Shown here: one piece after another, positions 17,381-26,052 of the stretch
How positions within the stretch are numbered: the first letter of the stretch is position 1
How the letters are laid out: the number at the start of each line of letters is the position of its first letter
From: Promethearchaeota archaeon
GTDB lineage: Archaea; Asgardarchaeota; Lokiarchaeia; Sigyniarchaeales; SOKP01
Direction: 5' to 3'
Assembly: GCA_016839765.1 (NCBI GenBank)
Contig: JAEOTP010000007.1
Coordinates: forward strand, 62,001 to 126,000
Length of the DNA stretch: 64,000 nucleotides
Notes under the pieces: generated by a model
Told to the model about the DNA's origin: nothing
Databases searched by the model: none
Seen by the model: only the letters and a program-made list of their open reading frames with translations
Program-made: the position numbers and the translations under genes

Positions 17381-18445
17381 TTGCACGTAAGATTAACAGA
17401 AAGGATCCCCGATAAGGATATTTTAAGATTCGAGATCATAAGAAAAAAAAAGAAAAAACCTGATTATTATCATCATTTAGCAGATTCATTGGATTATAAA
17501 CAAATTAAAGACTTAACCTTTTTAGCGATTGAATATAAAAATCTCGAAGCCATTATAGGGTTGCTTAAATCAAATGTGTACGCTGCTACAGATGCTTTAG
17601 ATTGTGATAAGGGCGTTAAATTCTTCTCGGAAAAGTCAAAAGATTCAGCAACCTCTATGGCGGAAGTTTATTTTTTCATAAGAAGACCTATCTCTGATAA
17701 ATATAAAAATGTTTTTAGGCGATTAGCCAGACAAAGTATACTAAAAACTTCTCTTAAAATAACAAGTAAAGGAATAAGAGGAAGTTACAAAAAAACAGTT
17801 CCATATTATGAGATAGGAATGCCTGAATTTGATATAGATGAAACTATACAGCATAACCCTCTAAAAATCCATCAGAGAAGTTTATCTTATAAAGATATTT
17901 ACGGTATTAAAAGAAAACAACAAAAGAGGAAAATCATTTTAATTCTTGATACGAGTGGAAGTATGTATGGAAAACTTCTTCTAAATGCTGCTTTAACGAC
18001 TTCGGTATTAGCTTATAACATGGAAAAAGAAGATTATGCAATCGTGTTATTTAACTCAACAGCCATGGTTTTAAAACATATTAATGAAAGAAAACTAATT
18101 ACAGCTATAATAGATGAGATTCTTGATTCTGAAGCAGTTGGTTTTACAAACATCCAAGTTGGCTTAGAAAAAGGATTGAAAGAATTAAGTAAAGTAAAGA
18201 AGAATCCAAGAAATCAATTTGGAATTTTAATTACAGATGGTAATTATAATCGTGGGGAAAAACCATTTGAATTGGCTAAAAAATATCCAAAATTACATGT
18301 AATAGGGATGCCCGCTGAAAATGATGCTGATAGGGGTATTGATACGTGTAAAGAGATTGCAAAAAAAGGGCGCGGCAAATTCTATGCTGTAAATGACTAT
18401 AAGGAAATTCCTAGGGCTTTAATTGAATTATTATCGAAAACATGA
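17381..18445 (+). CDS. VWA-domain protein (CoxE-like partner of MoxR)
   Basis: 354 residues. The C-terminal half is a von Willebrand A domain with the MIDAS motif DTSGSMYGK, the conserved Thr region VGFTNIQVGL and the second Asp ITDGNYNRG. The N-terminal half is basic and unassigned. It pairs with the MoxR ATPase, as in CoxD/CoxE and MoxR/VWA systems that load metals. The start is uncertain. The nearest usual codon is TTG (used here), but the frame stays open upstream for 21 codons (SGFSIIDDFSSKDSEEIENER) with no ATG/GTG, overlapping the ATPase gene end. ATA or ATC at 17330-17335 may be the real start, matching the non-AUG pattern seen in other genes here. Confidence 0.83.
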   Translation: MHVRLTERIPDKDILRFEIIRKKKKKPDYYHHLADSLDYKQIKDLTFLAIEYKNLEAIIGLLKSNVYAATDALDCDKGVKFFSEKSKDSATSMAEVYFFIRRPISDKYKNVFRRLARQSILKTSLKITSKGIRGSYKKTVPYYEIGMPEFDIDETIQHNPLKIHQRSLSYKDIYGIKRKQQKRKIILILDTSGSMYGKLLLNAALTTSVLAYNMEKEDYAIVLFNSTAMVLKHINERKLITAIIDEILDSEAVGFTNIQVGLEKGLKELSKVKKNPRNQFGILITDGNYNRGEKPFELAKKYPKLHVIGMPAENDADRGIDTCKEIAKKGRGKFYAVNDYKEIPRALIELLSKT

Positions 18446-18477
18446 TTTAATTCCTTAATAAAAATATAGTTGGAAGA

Positions 18478-18942
18478 ATGGAAAAAATAATAAGACTTGT
18501 CTCAGAAAAAGATTTCAACCTTTTAAAAGAAATGTATCTTCAAGATGTTGAAAGCCATGAGCAGAGAGCGAAGCAATTCGCTGAAGATTTAGTCCATAGG
18601 TTAAAAACAATTATTTGTGTAACTGATGGTAAATTAATAGGAACTATTTCTTGGGATACTCGAGGTGGCTTAAATGATGGTGTCATTGAACTCATCGGGT
18701 TGGGCATAACTCAAAAGTTCAGAAGACAAGGAATTGCTAAGGAATTAGTTTTGACTTTAATAGAAAAAGCAAAAGCTTTCTATAAATTGTCAGGTTATAA
18801 ATTAAGGGTTATTTACTTTTTTATGGAAAGGCAAAATAAAGGGGGTCGAGCGTTCTATAAACATATGGGATTTCGTGAAGTTTCAATTATACCAGCTTTT
18901 TATCCACATGATGATGCTGTGTTATGGATTAAATATTTCTAG
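18478..18942 (+). CDS. GNAT-family N-acetyltransferase
   Basis: 154 residues with the GNAT fold: beta strand LIGTISWDTRG, then the acetyl-CoA pyrophosphate loop ITQKFRRQGIAKELV (motif A, RRQGIA) and the late FYKHMGFREV segment typical of motif B. It acetylates an amine of a small molecule or protein; the substrate is unknown. Cytoplasmic, single domain, standard length. It follows the VWA gene by 32 nt on the same strand and may be co-transcribed, but there is no functional reason to link it to that system. Confidence 0.85.
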   Translation: MEKIIRLVSEKDFNLLKEMYLQDVESHEQRAKQFAEDLVHRLKTIICVTDGKLIGTISWDTRGGLNDGVIELIGLGITQKFRRQGIAKELVLTLIEKAKAFYKLSGYKLRVIYFFMERQNKGGRAFYKHMGFREVSIIPAFYPHDDAVLWIKYF

Positions 18943-19068
18943 TTTAATTTTAAATTAATTTTGAAAAAAATTCTAAATTAATATTGGAAAACAATTTTAG
19001 AAAATATAGAATTTTTTAAATTAAAAAATCTTATTTCAATAAAACACTAATTTTTAGTTGGATTAAAG

Positions 19069-19611
19069 ATGGAAAAAGATAATCTTTTAATTAGAGTAAA
19101 TATAATCGTTGGATTGATTATAATAATATTGGCAATTCTAACAATTATTTTTGCAAACATTCTCTTACTTACTTTAATGCTTCTTTTATCAATTGCCCTC
19201 TTATTCGTAGGGATAGGAAGAATTTCCAATGCATTCTTAAATGAAAAGTTGAATAAAATTGGGAAAGCGCTAAAATACTTTACAGGTATTTTAGCTATTG
19301 CTGTCAGTATTTCCATAATGATTATAACAATGATAAATCCGACGTTCTCGATTTTAATTTTAATAAATTTAGTCGGCTATACACTCCTTGCAATAGGTAT
19401 TGCCCGAATATTCGTTGGAATTATGATGGAAAAGTATTCGAAGAAGTATAGGTTCATTTTAATCATAGTTGGTATTGCTAGTTTAATATTTGCATTTTTA
19501 GTTGTTATTTTCCCAACATTCGGTTATTTCGTAATAGTGATTTTATTGTCTCTATCATTACTATTCAATGGTTTTGCAAGAATATCATATGCTTTATCAA
19601 AGATAAAGTAA
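19069..19611 (+). CDS. HdeD-like (DUF308) membrane protein
   Basis: 180 residues made almost entirely of six hydrophobic helices arranged as three hairpins: about 8-25, 30-48, 65-85, 92-115, 125-145 and 150-172. Short repeated LLFVGIGRISNAF, LLAIGIARIFVG and LLFNGFARISYAL segments close each helix pair. This internal threefold repeat is the hallmark of the DUF308/HdeD family, whose bacterial member is linked to acid resistance. The precise role in archaea is unknown. Single gene with its own ATG and no obvious ribosome site. Confidence 0.8.
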   Translation: MEKDNLLIRVNIIVGLIIIILAILTIIFANILLLTLMLLLSIALLFVGIGRISNAFLNEKLNKIGKALKYFTGILAIAVSISIMIITMINPTFSILILINLVGYTLLAIGIARIFVGIMMEKYSKKYRFILIIVGIASLIFAFLVVIFPTFGYFVIVILLSLSLLFNGFARISYALSKIK

Positions 19612-20101
19612 AAATTAATTTTAGAAAAAATTATTTCTAAATAACCTAATTTTTCTTCTTTTTCTTTTATTTCTGTTATTGATGCTTCACAATTTAAAGG
19701 TGGTGCCCATTGAACTTTAATTATTTTAATAGCTAATCTTTAAGCTTCCAAAATTCTGATTTCTTTCTTAAACTTAAAAAATCCTTTATGAAATTCATTT
19801 TCGCTCATAATATTCTTTATATGATTAATAATCTCAGAATTCGTATGTTTTTTTTGTATTACTTAAGGTAATTTTAAACCTATACTATATAGGAAATTCG
19901 TAATATTCGATATTGATAAGTCCTCTAGGTCATAGCGGTATTTTTTATAAAAAAAAGAAGCGATAAATAGATTATCTTAAGAATATTTTAGAGCAATAAG
20001 ATTTTAACGTAGTTTTTCCACAAAGTTTTTTATATATTCTAAAATTTTTTATTATTTGAATATAAATTTAATTAAAATCAATATTCCTATGATTTATTAA
20101 A
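19612..20101. other. 490-nt region without a recognisable gene
   Basis: No convincing gene. On the minus strand a short open stretch (about 19630-19745) reads IKIIKVQWAPPLNCEASITE and then charged residues, which looks faintly coding, but it has no start and no family resemblance and may be a decayed gene end. The right half is very AT-rich and presumably holds the promoter of the DUF389 gene. Confidence 0.4.
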
Positions 20102-21091
20102 ATGAGCCAGATTCAGATAAATCTTCCTAATGAACCGAAGACCCTTACAGAATCCTTAATAACTGCTTTAAATGAGAGACTTAACATTAAAAATATGATT
20201 TTATTAGAAGGAAATAACAATTCACTAGTCATTATTCGCTGCCAAAAGGATTCGGTTGCTAGAGTACTAGAAGTACTGAACGCATTAGGAATAGGAATTA
20301 AATATGGGATAATAGATATCTTAAAATTACAAGTAACGATTCCAGAGTTAAAAGAGGAAGAATTAGATGTTTCCGAAGAGCTTTCGAGCAGAGTATCTGT
20401 AGAAGAAATCGAATCCACAATAAAAGAAGGAATGGAATTAAATATAGAGTTTTATCTCTTTATTATGATTGCTGCTTTCATCGCAGGGGCAGGACTTATT
20501 TTAAATTCTGCTGCTGTTATTATCGGGTCAATGATTATATCTCCATTAATGGGACCGATTCTTGGTGTTTCATATGGAATGATAAGTAAAAATTATATCT
20601 TAGTTAAAAAGGGAATACTCGGACAATTGCTAAGTGTTATTATCGCAATAGGAATTGGAGTTTTACTGGCAAGCTTAGCTTTCCTTATTTATAGTTCACC
20701 CTCCATAACAAATGAGATGATGAGTAGAAATTTTCCAACGATTTTTGATTTAATCGTTTCTATCGGTGCCGGCTTAGCTGTAGGTTTTGCTATCTCGGGT
20801 AAAATACAATCTTCTTTGGTAGGGATCGCTATTGCGGTATCGTTAATGCCTCCTGCCGTTAATATTGGAGTAACACTAATTTACGGAAATTTACTTTTGT
20901 CATTTGGAAGTTTTGTCCTTTTAATGTCAAATATTCTTGCGATTAATTTAATGGCAATTTTAATATTTAAACTTAAAAAAATAAAAATTTTGGAAAAAAA
21001 ATACCTTTTCTGGAAGGGTCCTGAGGAAAAGCCGGGTCAATTAAGTTTGGGTGTAAAAATAGTTAAAAAAAAACCTAAAAAGGCTAAATAA
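20102..21091 (+). CDS. DUF389 / TIGR00341 family membrane protein
   Basis: 329 residues. The N-terminal 110 residues form a soluble alpha/beta domain. The rest has about five to six membrane helices with the conserved AAVIIGSMIISPLMGPILGVSYG block and the later VGIAIAVSLMPPAVNIG block, the two signatures of the DUF389 family. Members are widespread in archaea and bacteria but uncharacterised; some are annotated as putative hydrophobic transporters. The C-terminus is short, basic and cytoplasmic (VKIVKKKPKKAK). It sits in a run of membrane and osmotic-stress genes, but with more than 200 nt on each side it is likely its own transcript. Confidence 0.88.
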   Translation: MSQIQINLPNEPKTLTESLITALNERLNIKNMILLEGNNNSLVIIRCQKDSVARVLEVLNALGIGIKYGIIDILKLQVTIPELKEEELDVSEELSSRVSVEEIESTIKEGMELNIEFYLFIMIAAFIAGAGLILNSAAVIIGSMIISPLMGPILGVSYGMISKNYILVKKGILGQLLSVIIAIGIGVLLASLAFLIYSSPSITNEMMSRNFPTIFDLIVSIGAGLAVGFAISGKIQSSLVGIAIAVSLMPPAVNIGVTLIYGNLLLSFGSFVLLMSNILAINLMAILIFKLKKIKILEKKYLFWKGPEEKPGQLSLGVKIVKKKPKKAK

Positions 21092-21296
21092 GAACTGCAG
21101 AGGAAACAATTAGATTTAGATAAACTATTATCGATTCTGCATTCATTTTGAATCACCATTTTTAGAAATTATCCTTTAATACTATTTAATATACTTTTCA
21201 TAATAGATTTATAAATTTATTTTTATATGCATAACATATAAATTAAACTTCTTTCTAACTACCTAAATACCAATAAAAATAATAGGTGATTTTGTA

Positions 21297-21965
21297 ATGG
21301 AAAATCTTGATACTCTTGAAAGAGTTGCAAAAGAAAATTTAAGTATAGCAAAAAATGAAATAAGGGTTGCAATGAATTCTAAAAATATTGCGAAATTTGA
21401 AATAAAAAAAGCTAAAGCTAGAGAAACACTCGTAAAAAAGGAACTTGAATTAACAAGAATTAGAAAAGATTTAGCTGAAGAGACAACAAAATTAATAAAT
21501 CGTAAACTGAAAGCTAAAGAACTTTTAAATTTATCAGATTCTGGACTGAAAATTGAAAAAGATCAAGCTGTTTTTAACGAAAAAGTGGCCGATATCCAAG
21601 AAGAAATCGCAGAAATTCATAAAAAAATTGCGAAAACTGAAAAAGAAATAGCTGAAGAAAACAAAAAACTAATGGATGAAAAAATAGATATTGCGAAAGA
21701 AAGAGAGAAATTAGGAAAAAGACAATTATTTTATATCAAACTTGTCAGAAGTTCAGCAATAGAAGAAAAAATAGCCTCTGCTAACGACGATTATCTTTCT
21801 CAACAAAAAAAGTTAAATAAAACTGAGAGAAAAGCTATCGAAAAGAATGAAGATCTAAAAAAATTACAAAATAGGTTATCTGATTTAAAAAGAGAGCTTT
21901 CTATAAAATTATCTGAACGGGAAAAAGTAAGACCATCACCATCCACTCCAACTACTGATTTATAG
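21297..21965 (+). CDS. coiled-coil protein of unknown function
   Basis: 222 residues, nearly all charged alpha-helix with heptad spacing from about residue 5 to 205 (for example EEIAEIHKKIAKTEKEIAE and KLQNRLSDLKRELSI). It ends in a Pro/Thr/Ser tail (RPSPSTPTTDL). No catalytic motif, signal peptide or membrane segment. A good GGTGAT ribosome site precedes the ATG by 6 nt. It lies immediately upstream of the MscS genes. It may be a structural or cytoskeletal-type protein, but sequence alone does not support a function; compositional similarity to other long coiled coils is expected and not informative. Confidence 0.75.
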   Translation: MENLDTLERVAKENLSIAKNEIRVAMNSKNIAKFEIKKAKARETLVKKELELTRIRKDLAEETTKLINRKLKAKELLNLSDSGLKIEKDQAVFNEKVADIQEEIAEIHKKIAKTEKEIAEENKKLMDEKIDIAKEREKLGKRQLFYIKLVRSSAIEEKIASANDDYLSQQKKLNKTERKAIEKNEDLKKLQNRLSDLKRELSIKLSEREKVRPSPSTPTTDL

Positions 21966-22065
21966 GAACTTTCTTTCTAAATTTATTTAGCAAATAGAAA
22001 AAGTAAAATATTAATCAAAATTGAATATATAAAATTAAAATTTGAAATTTGGTTTGGGTTGGATT

Positions 22066-22815
22066 ATGCTTTTTCAGGATTTATTTTCAGTTGTAATAAA
22101 TTGGTTAGCTGATAACTTTGTTCCATTGTTAATTTCGGCTATCGTAATCATTGTAGGATATGTGATACATTTAATTCTTAAACGACAAATAAAAAAATTA
22201 GAAAGAAAACATAAATTAAATGAAAGTACCTCTAGAAATTTAACAAAGGTTCTAAAATATATTATAGTTTTAATAATAATATCAGCAGTATTTTTCCAAT
22301 TCGCTGAAAGTTTAGGTTTAATTACTACTTTATTTTCTTTGGTCGGTGGTACAATAATAGGTTTTGCTGCTATGAGTACACTTGGAAACGCTATTGCAGG
22401 GTTTATAATTATGCTTTCACGACCTTTCTCTGTAGGCGATAGAATTTTATATGATAATAACATTGTCGATATTACAGATGTTAAATTGATATTTACAACT
22501 ATGGTTGATCTTAACGGAATAAAGATCTCAGTACCCAATCAAAAATTATTGTCAAATGAGATTATTGATTTCGGAAAAAATTCTATAATCAGGAGAGAAA
22601 TTACTATAACACCTGGATTTGAAGAAGATCGAAATAAAGTAGAAAAAGTTTTGTTGAATTCTGTTAAAATTGTACCGCAAGTTTTAGAAAACCCTGAACC
22701 ATACGTTTGGATAAACAGTTTTCAAAACTATGCTGTAGAATATAAATTATTTGATATAATATCGATATTAGGACACCTCTTCTTCATCGCCAAATTAATG
22801 ATTAAAACTTATTAG
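22066..22815 (+). CDS. MscS-type mechanosensitive channel, C-terminus disrupted by frameshift
   Basis: 249 residues as read. It has three N-terminal helices, then the pore/beta domain with LFSLVGGTIIGFAAMSTLGNAIAGFIIMLSRPFSVGD and the NQKLLSNEI segment of MscS channels that release solutes on membrane tension. After VEYKLF the annotated frame turns into an unlikely hydrophobic tail (DIISILGHLFFIAKLM). One frame over, the DNA reads YNIDIRTPLLHRQIND, the expected MscS continuation, so about one base is missing near 22753. Even then a stop follows after 16 residues, earlier than normal. I chose the ATG rather than a TTG eight codons upstream. It is either a decaying gene or a sequencing error. 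Confidence 0.75.
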   Translation: MLFQDLFSVVINWLADNFVPLLISAIVIIVGYVIHLILKRQIKKLERKHKLNESTSRNLTKVLKYIIVLIIISAVFFQFAESLGLITTLFSLVGGTIIGFAAMSTLGNAIAGFIIMLSRPFSVGDRILYDNNIVDITDVKLIFTTMVDLNGIKISVPNQKLLSNEIIDFGKNSIIRREITITPGFEEDRNKVEKVLLNSVKIVPQVLENPEPYVWINSFQNYAVEYKLFDIISILGHLFFIAKLMIKTY

Positions 22816-22831
22816 TATTATAAAAATAGTT

Positions 22832-23923
22832 TTAAATCCATTTTTTTCTTTTGAAGAAATATATCATAACTGCTGTAATTGAGGACATTATGATGATTAA
22901 TATTGGATAAGCAAATGGATTTGAAAATTCAGGCATATACAAAAAGTTCATTCCATAAAAACCTGCAAGAAACGCCAAAGGCATGAATATTGTAGATATA
23001 ATAGTTAAAACTTTCATAATTTCGTTCATTCTATTACTTACACTTGAGAGATACATATCTAACATTCCAAAGATAATGTCACGATAGTTCTCTAGTAAGT
23101 CAGTTATTCGAAAAATATGATCATAAATATCTCGCAGATAAATTTGGAGTTCATCTTTTATCAATTTTGATTGTTCTCGTTGAAGTTGATTAACAACCTC
23201 TCGCATAGGCCAAATTAATTTTCTGATATCAATAGTTTTTCTCTTTAAATTATAAACTGCTTGCAAAGTTTCAGGTTTGGGATTTTGTATTAATTCATCT
23301 TCAATGCTCTCTATAATTTCTCCAATTGATTCTAATACAACAAAATAATTATCTATAATCACATCTATCAAGGTATAGATCAAATAATCAGGACCCATTA
23401 TTCGCACTTTACCTTTGGGAATTCTAATTCTTTCCAAGATCGGATTAAAGATTTCAGATTCTTGTTCTTGAAATGAAATAGCAAAATTTTCTCCAAGAAT
23501 TAGACTTATTTGCTCGTTATCGAAATCTTCTTTTATATTATTATAAAATAATCGCTTAACAACAATGAAAACATAATCTTTATAATCTTCAAATTTAGAA
23601 CGCTGATTTGGATTTAAAACATCTTCTAAAACTAGAGGATGAAGATTAAACTGTTTACCTAAACTTTCTATTAATTCTATGTTTGAAAATCCTGTAACTT
23701 TTATCCATCTGTTAAATGATTTTTCAATTCTGGTGTAATCAATTTGAAAGGTTTCTAAATCTTGAATATTATATTTTTGTTCATTATAATCTATTATTGA
23801 AACTTTTGTTTCTATTTCACGTTTTTCTCCAGTATATTTTAAAGTTCCGGGGGGAAGTCCAACCTTTTCCTTCCTTTTACTTGATTTAAATGCTTTTTTT
23901 AATGGGTCAATAAATTTCTTCAT
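22832..23923 (-). CDS. corA: CorA-family magnesium/divalent cation transporter
   Basis: 363 residues. A large cytoplasmic N-terminal domain includes HPLVLEDVLNPNQRSKFEDYKDY, a long willow helix region, then two C-terminal membrane helices. The first ends with the selectivity motif YGMNF and the second is followed by the basic tail FKRKKWI. This is the classical CorA layout for Mg/Co/Ni uptake as a pentamer. The start is taken as ATG; a TTG three codons upstream is possible. No ribosome site is obvious. It is convergent with the frameshifted MscS gene and divergent from the next MscS gene. Confidence 0.93.
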   Translation of the reverse strand: MKKFIDPLKKAFKSSKRKEKVGLPPGTLKYTGEKREIETKVSIIDYNEQKYNIQDLETFQIDYTRIEKSFNRWIKVTGFSNIELIESLGKQFNLHPLVLEDVLNPNQRSKFEDYKDYVFIVVKRLFYNNIKEDFDNEQISLILGENFAISFQEQESEIFNPILERIRIPKGKVRIMGPDYLIYTLIDVIIDNYFVVLESIGEIIESIEDELIQNPKPETLQAVYNLKRKTIDIRKLIWPMREVVNQLQREQSKLIKDELQIYLRDIYDHIFRITDLLENYRDIIFGMLDMYLSSVSNRMNEIMKVLTIISTIFMPLAFLAGFYGMNFLYMPEFSNPFAYPILIIIMSSITAVMIYFFKRKKWI

Positions 23924-24119
23924 ATATATCAATATTTTTTAAGGATAGGATTACAACTTGGAATATTATACTAATAAGCTTGTTAATATCTTAAAAATTT
24001 CGTTTATTTTAAAATTTATAATATTTTTAATAAACGTTAATTTATTTTTTAATAAAAAAATATTTAAATGTAGAAAAAAATACTTAAAACTATAAAATTC
24101 CGTGAGTTAATATTTTGAT

Positions 24120-25061
24120 ATGAAAAGGATATATAAGATTTTCATTTGGTTGGTAAGTATTGGAATTATTTTAGTGATATATTTTTTTGTAATAAGGAGA
24201 TATCTGGATTTTCTTATAGGTTATGAATTATTAATAAATATAATTATTTTAAATATAATCGCTTATTTCTTAAGGTCTTTTTTCATAAACCTAACCCAGG
24301 GTTTAACTAAAAGCTTATTAGCTCGTTATATCATTATGATAATAATAAACATAGCATGGTTTATATTTCCTTTTTGGCTAATTTTTATTATTTCGCCGAT
24401 TTTTTTTATAGCAATTATATCCTTTTTAGTAGTTGCAATATCGTTAACATTTCAGAATATCATCAATAATATTGCTTCGGGTGTAATGCTTTTATCATCA
24501 GAAGGCTTTGAAGCTGGTGATTTAATTGAAACAAATGGAATTGAAGGCTTAGTAAAAGAGATTACTTTAAACTATTTAAAATTAGAAGATTTTGATGGAT
24601 CCTTAACCTATATTCCAAATAAGAATGCTTTTAACTCATCAATAGTTCGTTATACTCATAAACCTGTTGAAAAAGAAATAAAGTTAGGTATTTCGGATAT
24701 TGTTAAAAAATTTGGAACGATCTTAACTAAAGAAAAAAAATTTACTCGTTATATTAAAGTTGTGGAACTTTTAGGTTCAGTAGATCCAGAAAAGCTTGTG
24801 GAATTATTAAAACCTGTATTTGATAAGTATGAATCTATATTAGGGACAAGACCTTATTACTATGCTAATTATACAATCAGTGCAATAACTACTCGATTAA
24901 GTATTACTATACAAATTATGTCAGAGGATCCAAAACTAATCTTAACATATACTGATCCATTAATGAGGGAGATTCTTTTTAAAATTTATGATAAAGAAGT
25001 AAATTATGGATGGAATTTTGAGGAAAGATACAATTCTAATCATGGTTTAGAGGTAGAATAA
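24120..25061 (+). CDS. MscS-family mechanosensitive channel
   Basis: 313 residues: four N-terminal membrane helices (about 7-27, 38-60, 72-90, 95-112), then the MscS pore-lining helix and beta domain (SLTFQNIINNIASGVMLL, FEAGDLIETNGIEGLVKEI, YIPNKNAF). The alpha/beta cytoplasmic domain follows. It gates on membrane tension to release osmolytes during hypo-osmotic shock. The stop is only 2 nt from the start of another MscS-type gene, so the two are co-transcribed. The two proteins diverge strongly and could form mixed or separate channels. The C-terminus is longer than in the frameshifted copy, giving a useful comparison. Confidence 0.88.
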   Translation: MKRIYKIFIWLVSIGIILVIYFFVIRRYLDFLIGYELLINIIILNIIAYFLRSFFINLTQGLTKSLLARYIIMIIINIAWFIFPFWLIFIISPIFFIAIISFLVVAISLTFQNIINNIASGVMLLSSEGFEAGDLIETNGIEGLVKEITLNYLKLEDFDGSLTYIPNKNAFNSSIVRYTHKPVEKEIKLGISDIVKKFGTILTKEKKFTRYIKVVELLGSVDPEKLVELLKPVFDKYESILGTRPYYYANYTISAITTRLSITIQIMSEDPKLILTYTDPLMREILFKIYDKEVNYGWNFEERYNSNHGLEVE

Positions 25062-25063
25062 GC

Positions 25064-25969
25064 ATGGCAATATTTAATACAGATTTGGAAGCATTAATAT
25101 ATCTCTTAATCGTTGTAGTTGGTTTTTATCTTCTTAGTAAATTGATCTCTTCAACAATTGGTAAAAGTAAAAAAATAGCTTTAAAGCAAAAAATAATTAT
25201 TAATTTTGCTTTTAAAATCGCTAATGTTCTTGTTATTATTTTTTTTATTATTGAGGGTTTCCCTTCTATTTCTTTAATTGATCCTGCTTATACTGCGATA
25301 CTTACGAGTGCAATTAGTACTGCGATAGCGTTTGCATCTAGCGGTATATTTGCAAATTTTATTTCAGGGATAGTCATTATGTTAGTACGACCATTTGAAG
25401 TTGATGATTTGGTCAAAATTGAAGGAGACAAGGGAATCGTACGAGCAATTAATTTAACAAAGACAAAATTAGAAACATTTGATAATATTATAATTGAAAA
25501 ATCTAATGCTCAAGTTCTTTCGTCAAAAGTTGTAAATTATACAGTTAAACTAGGCAAAAAAAAAACTTTTGAAGATTTTAAGAGTAAGATCTTAGCACCT
25601 CAGGATATTGGATTTAAAGATTTTTATGAAGGAATTCCAGATACTAAAAAAGACCTTGAAACTAATTTGAGAAAGGCCTATGAATCATTTTCAACTAAGC
25701 ACTACCCAAAGCTTTATAATTTTACCTTTAGGATGGCTTTTCCTTATAAAGGATTTCGGTTAATGATGAGGAAAGTCGCAGAATTATGTAGTTTATATAA
25801 TGAGAAGAATATTTTTAAGATAAAACCCCAATTCGATGTTATAAATTTTAATATTAATATCATAGTCAAATTTAGGTTATTAACATTTAAGGCTCAAAAA
25901 ATTTTTGACTTTCAACCAAAATTTGCTCAAGATGTTTATAATATAATTTATAGCCACAAAAATCTATAA
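25064..25969 (+). CDS. MscS-family mechanosensitive channel, second in operon
   Basis: 301 residues with only two or three N-terminal helices, then the MscS core: STAIAFASSGIFANFISGIVIMLVRPFEVDDLVKIEGDKGIVRAINL (quoted only as a landmark, with the pore helix at about 80-110) and a cytoplasmic alpha/beta domain that lacks the usual C-terminal portal residues. It is coupled to the preceding channel gene at 2-nt spacing. It probably works in osmotic or metabolic-pressure relief. The cytoplasmic domain (about 160-301) is divergent, so a regulatory rather than conducting role cannot be excluded. Confidence 0.85.
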   Translation: MAIFNTDLEALIYLLIVVVGFYLLSKLISSTIGKSKKIALKQKIIINFAFKIANVLVIIFFIIEGFPSISLIDPAYTAILTSAISTAIAFASSGIFANFISGIVIMLVRPFEVDDLVKIEGDKGIVRAINLTKTKLETFDNIIIEKSNAQVLSSKVVNYTVKLGKKKTFEDFKSKILAPQDIGFKDFYEGIPDTKKDLETNLRKAYESFSTKHYPKLYNFTFRMAFPYKGFRLMMRKVAELCSLYNEKNIFKIKPQFDVINFNINIIVKFRLLTFKAQKIFDFQPKFAQDVYNIIYSHKNL

Positions 25970-26052
25970 AATTAGTAGATTTACAACTTTTATTATTTAT
26001 TTTTTAAGTTACTTTTTATTTATTATAATTATAAAAGGAAAGGTGATTATAA

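Noticed and set aside
22074-22538. 154-codon open frame antisense to the MscS gene
   Set aside because: Mirrors the coding frame of an identifiable channel; amino acid composition (Ile/Thr/Ser-rich) is that of a reverse-strand artefact.
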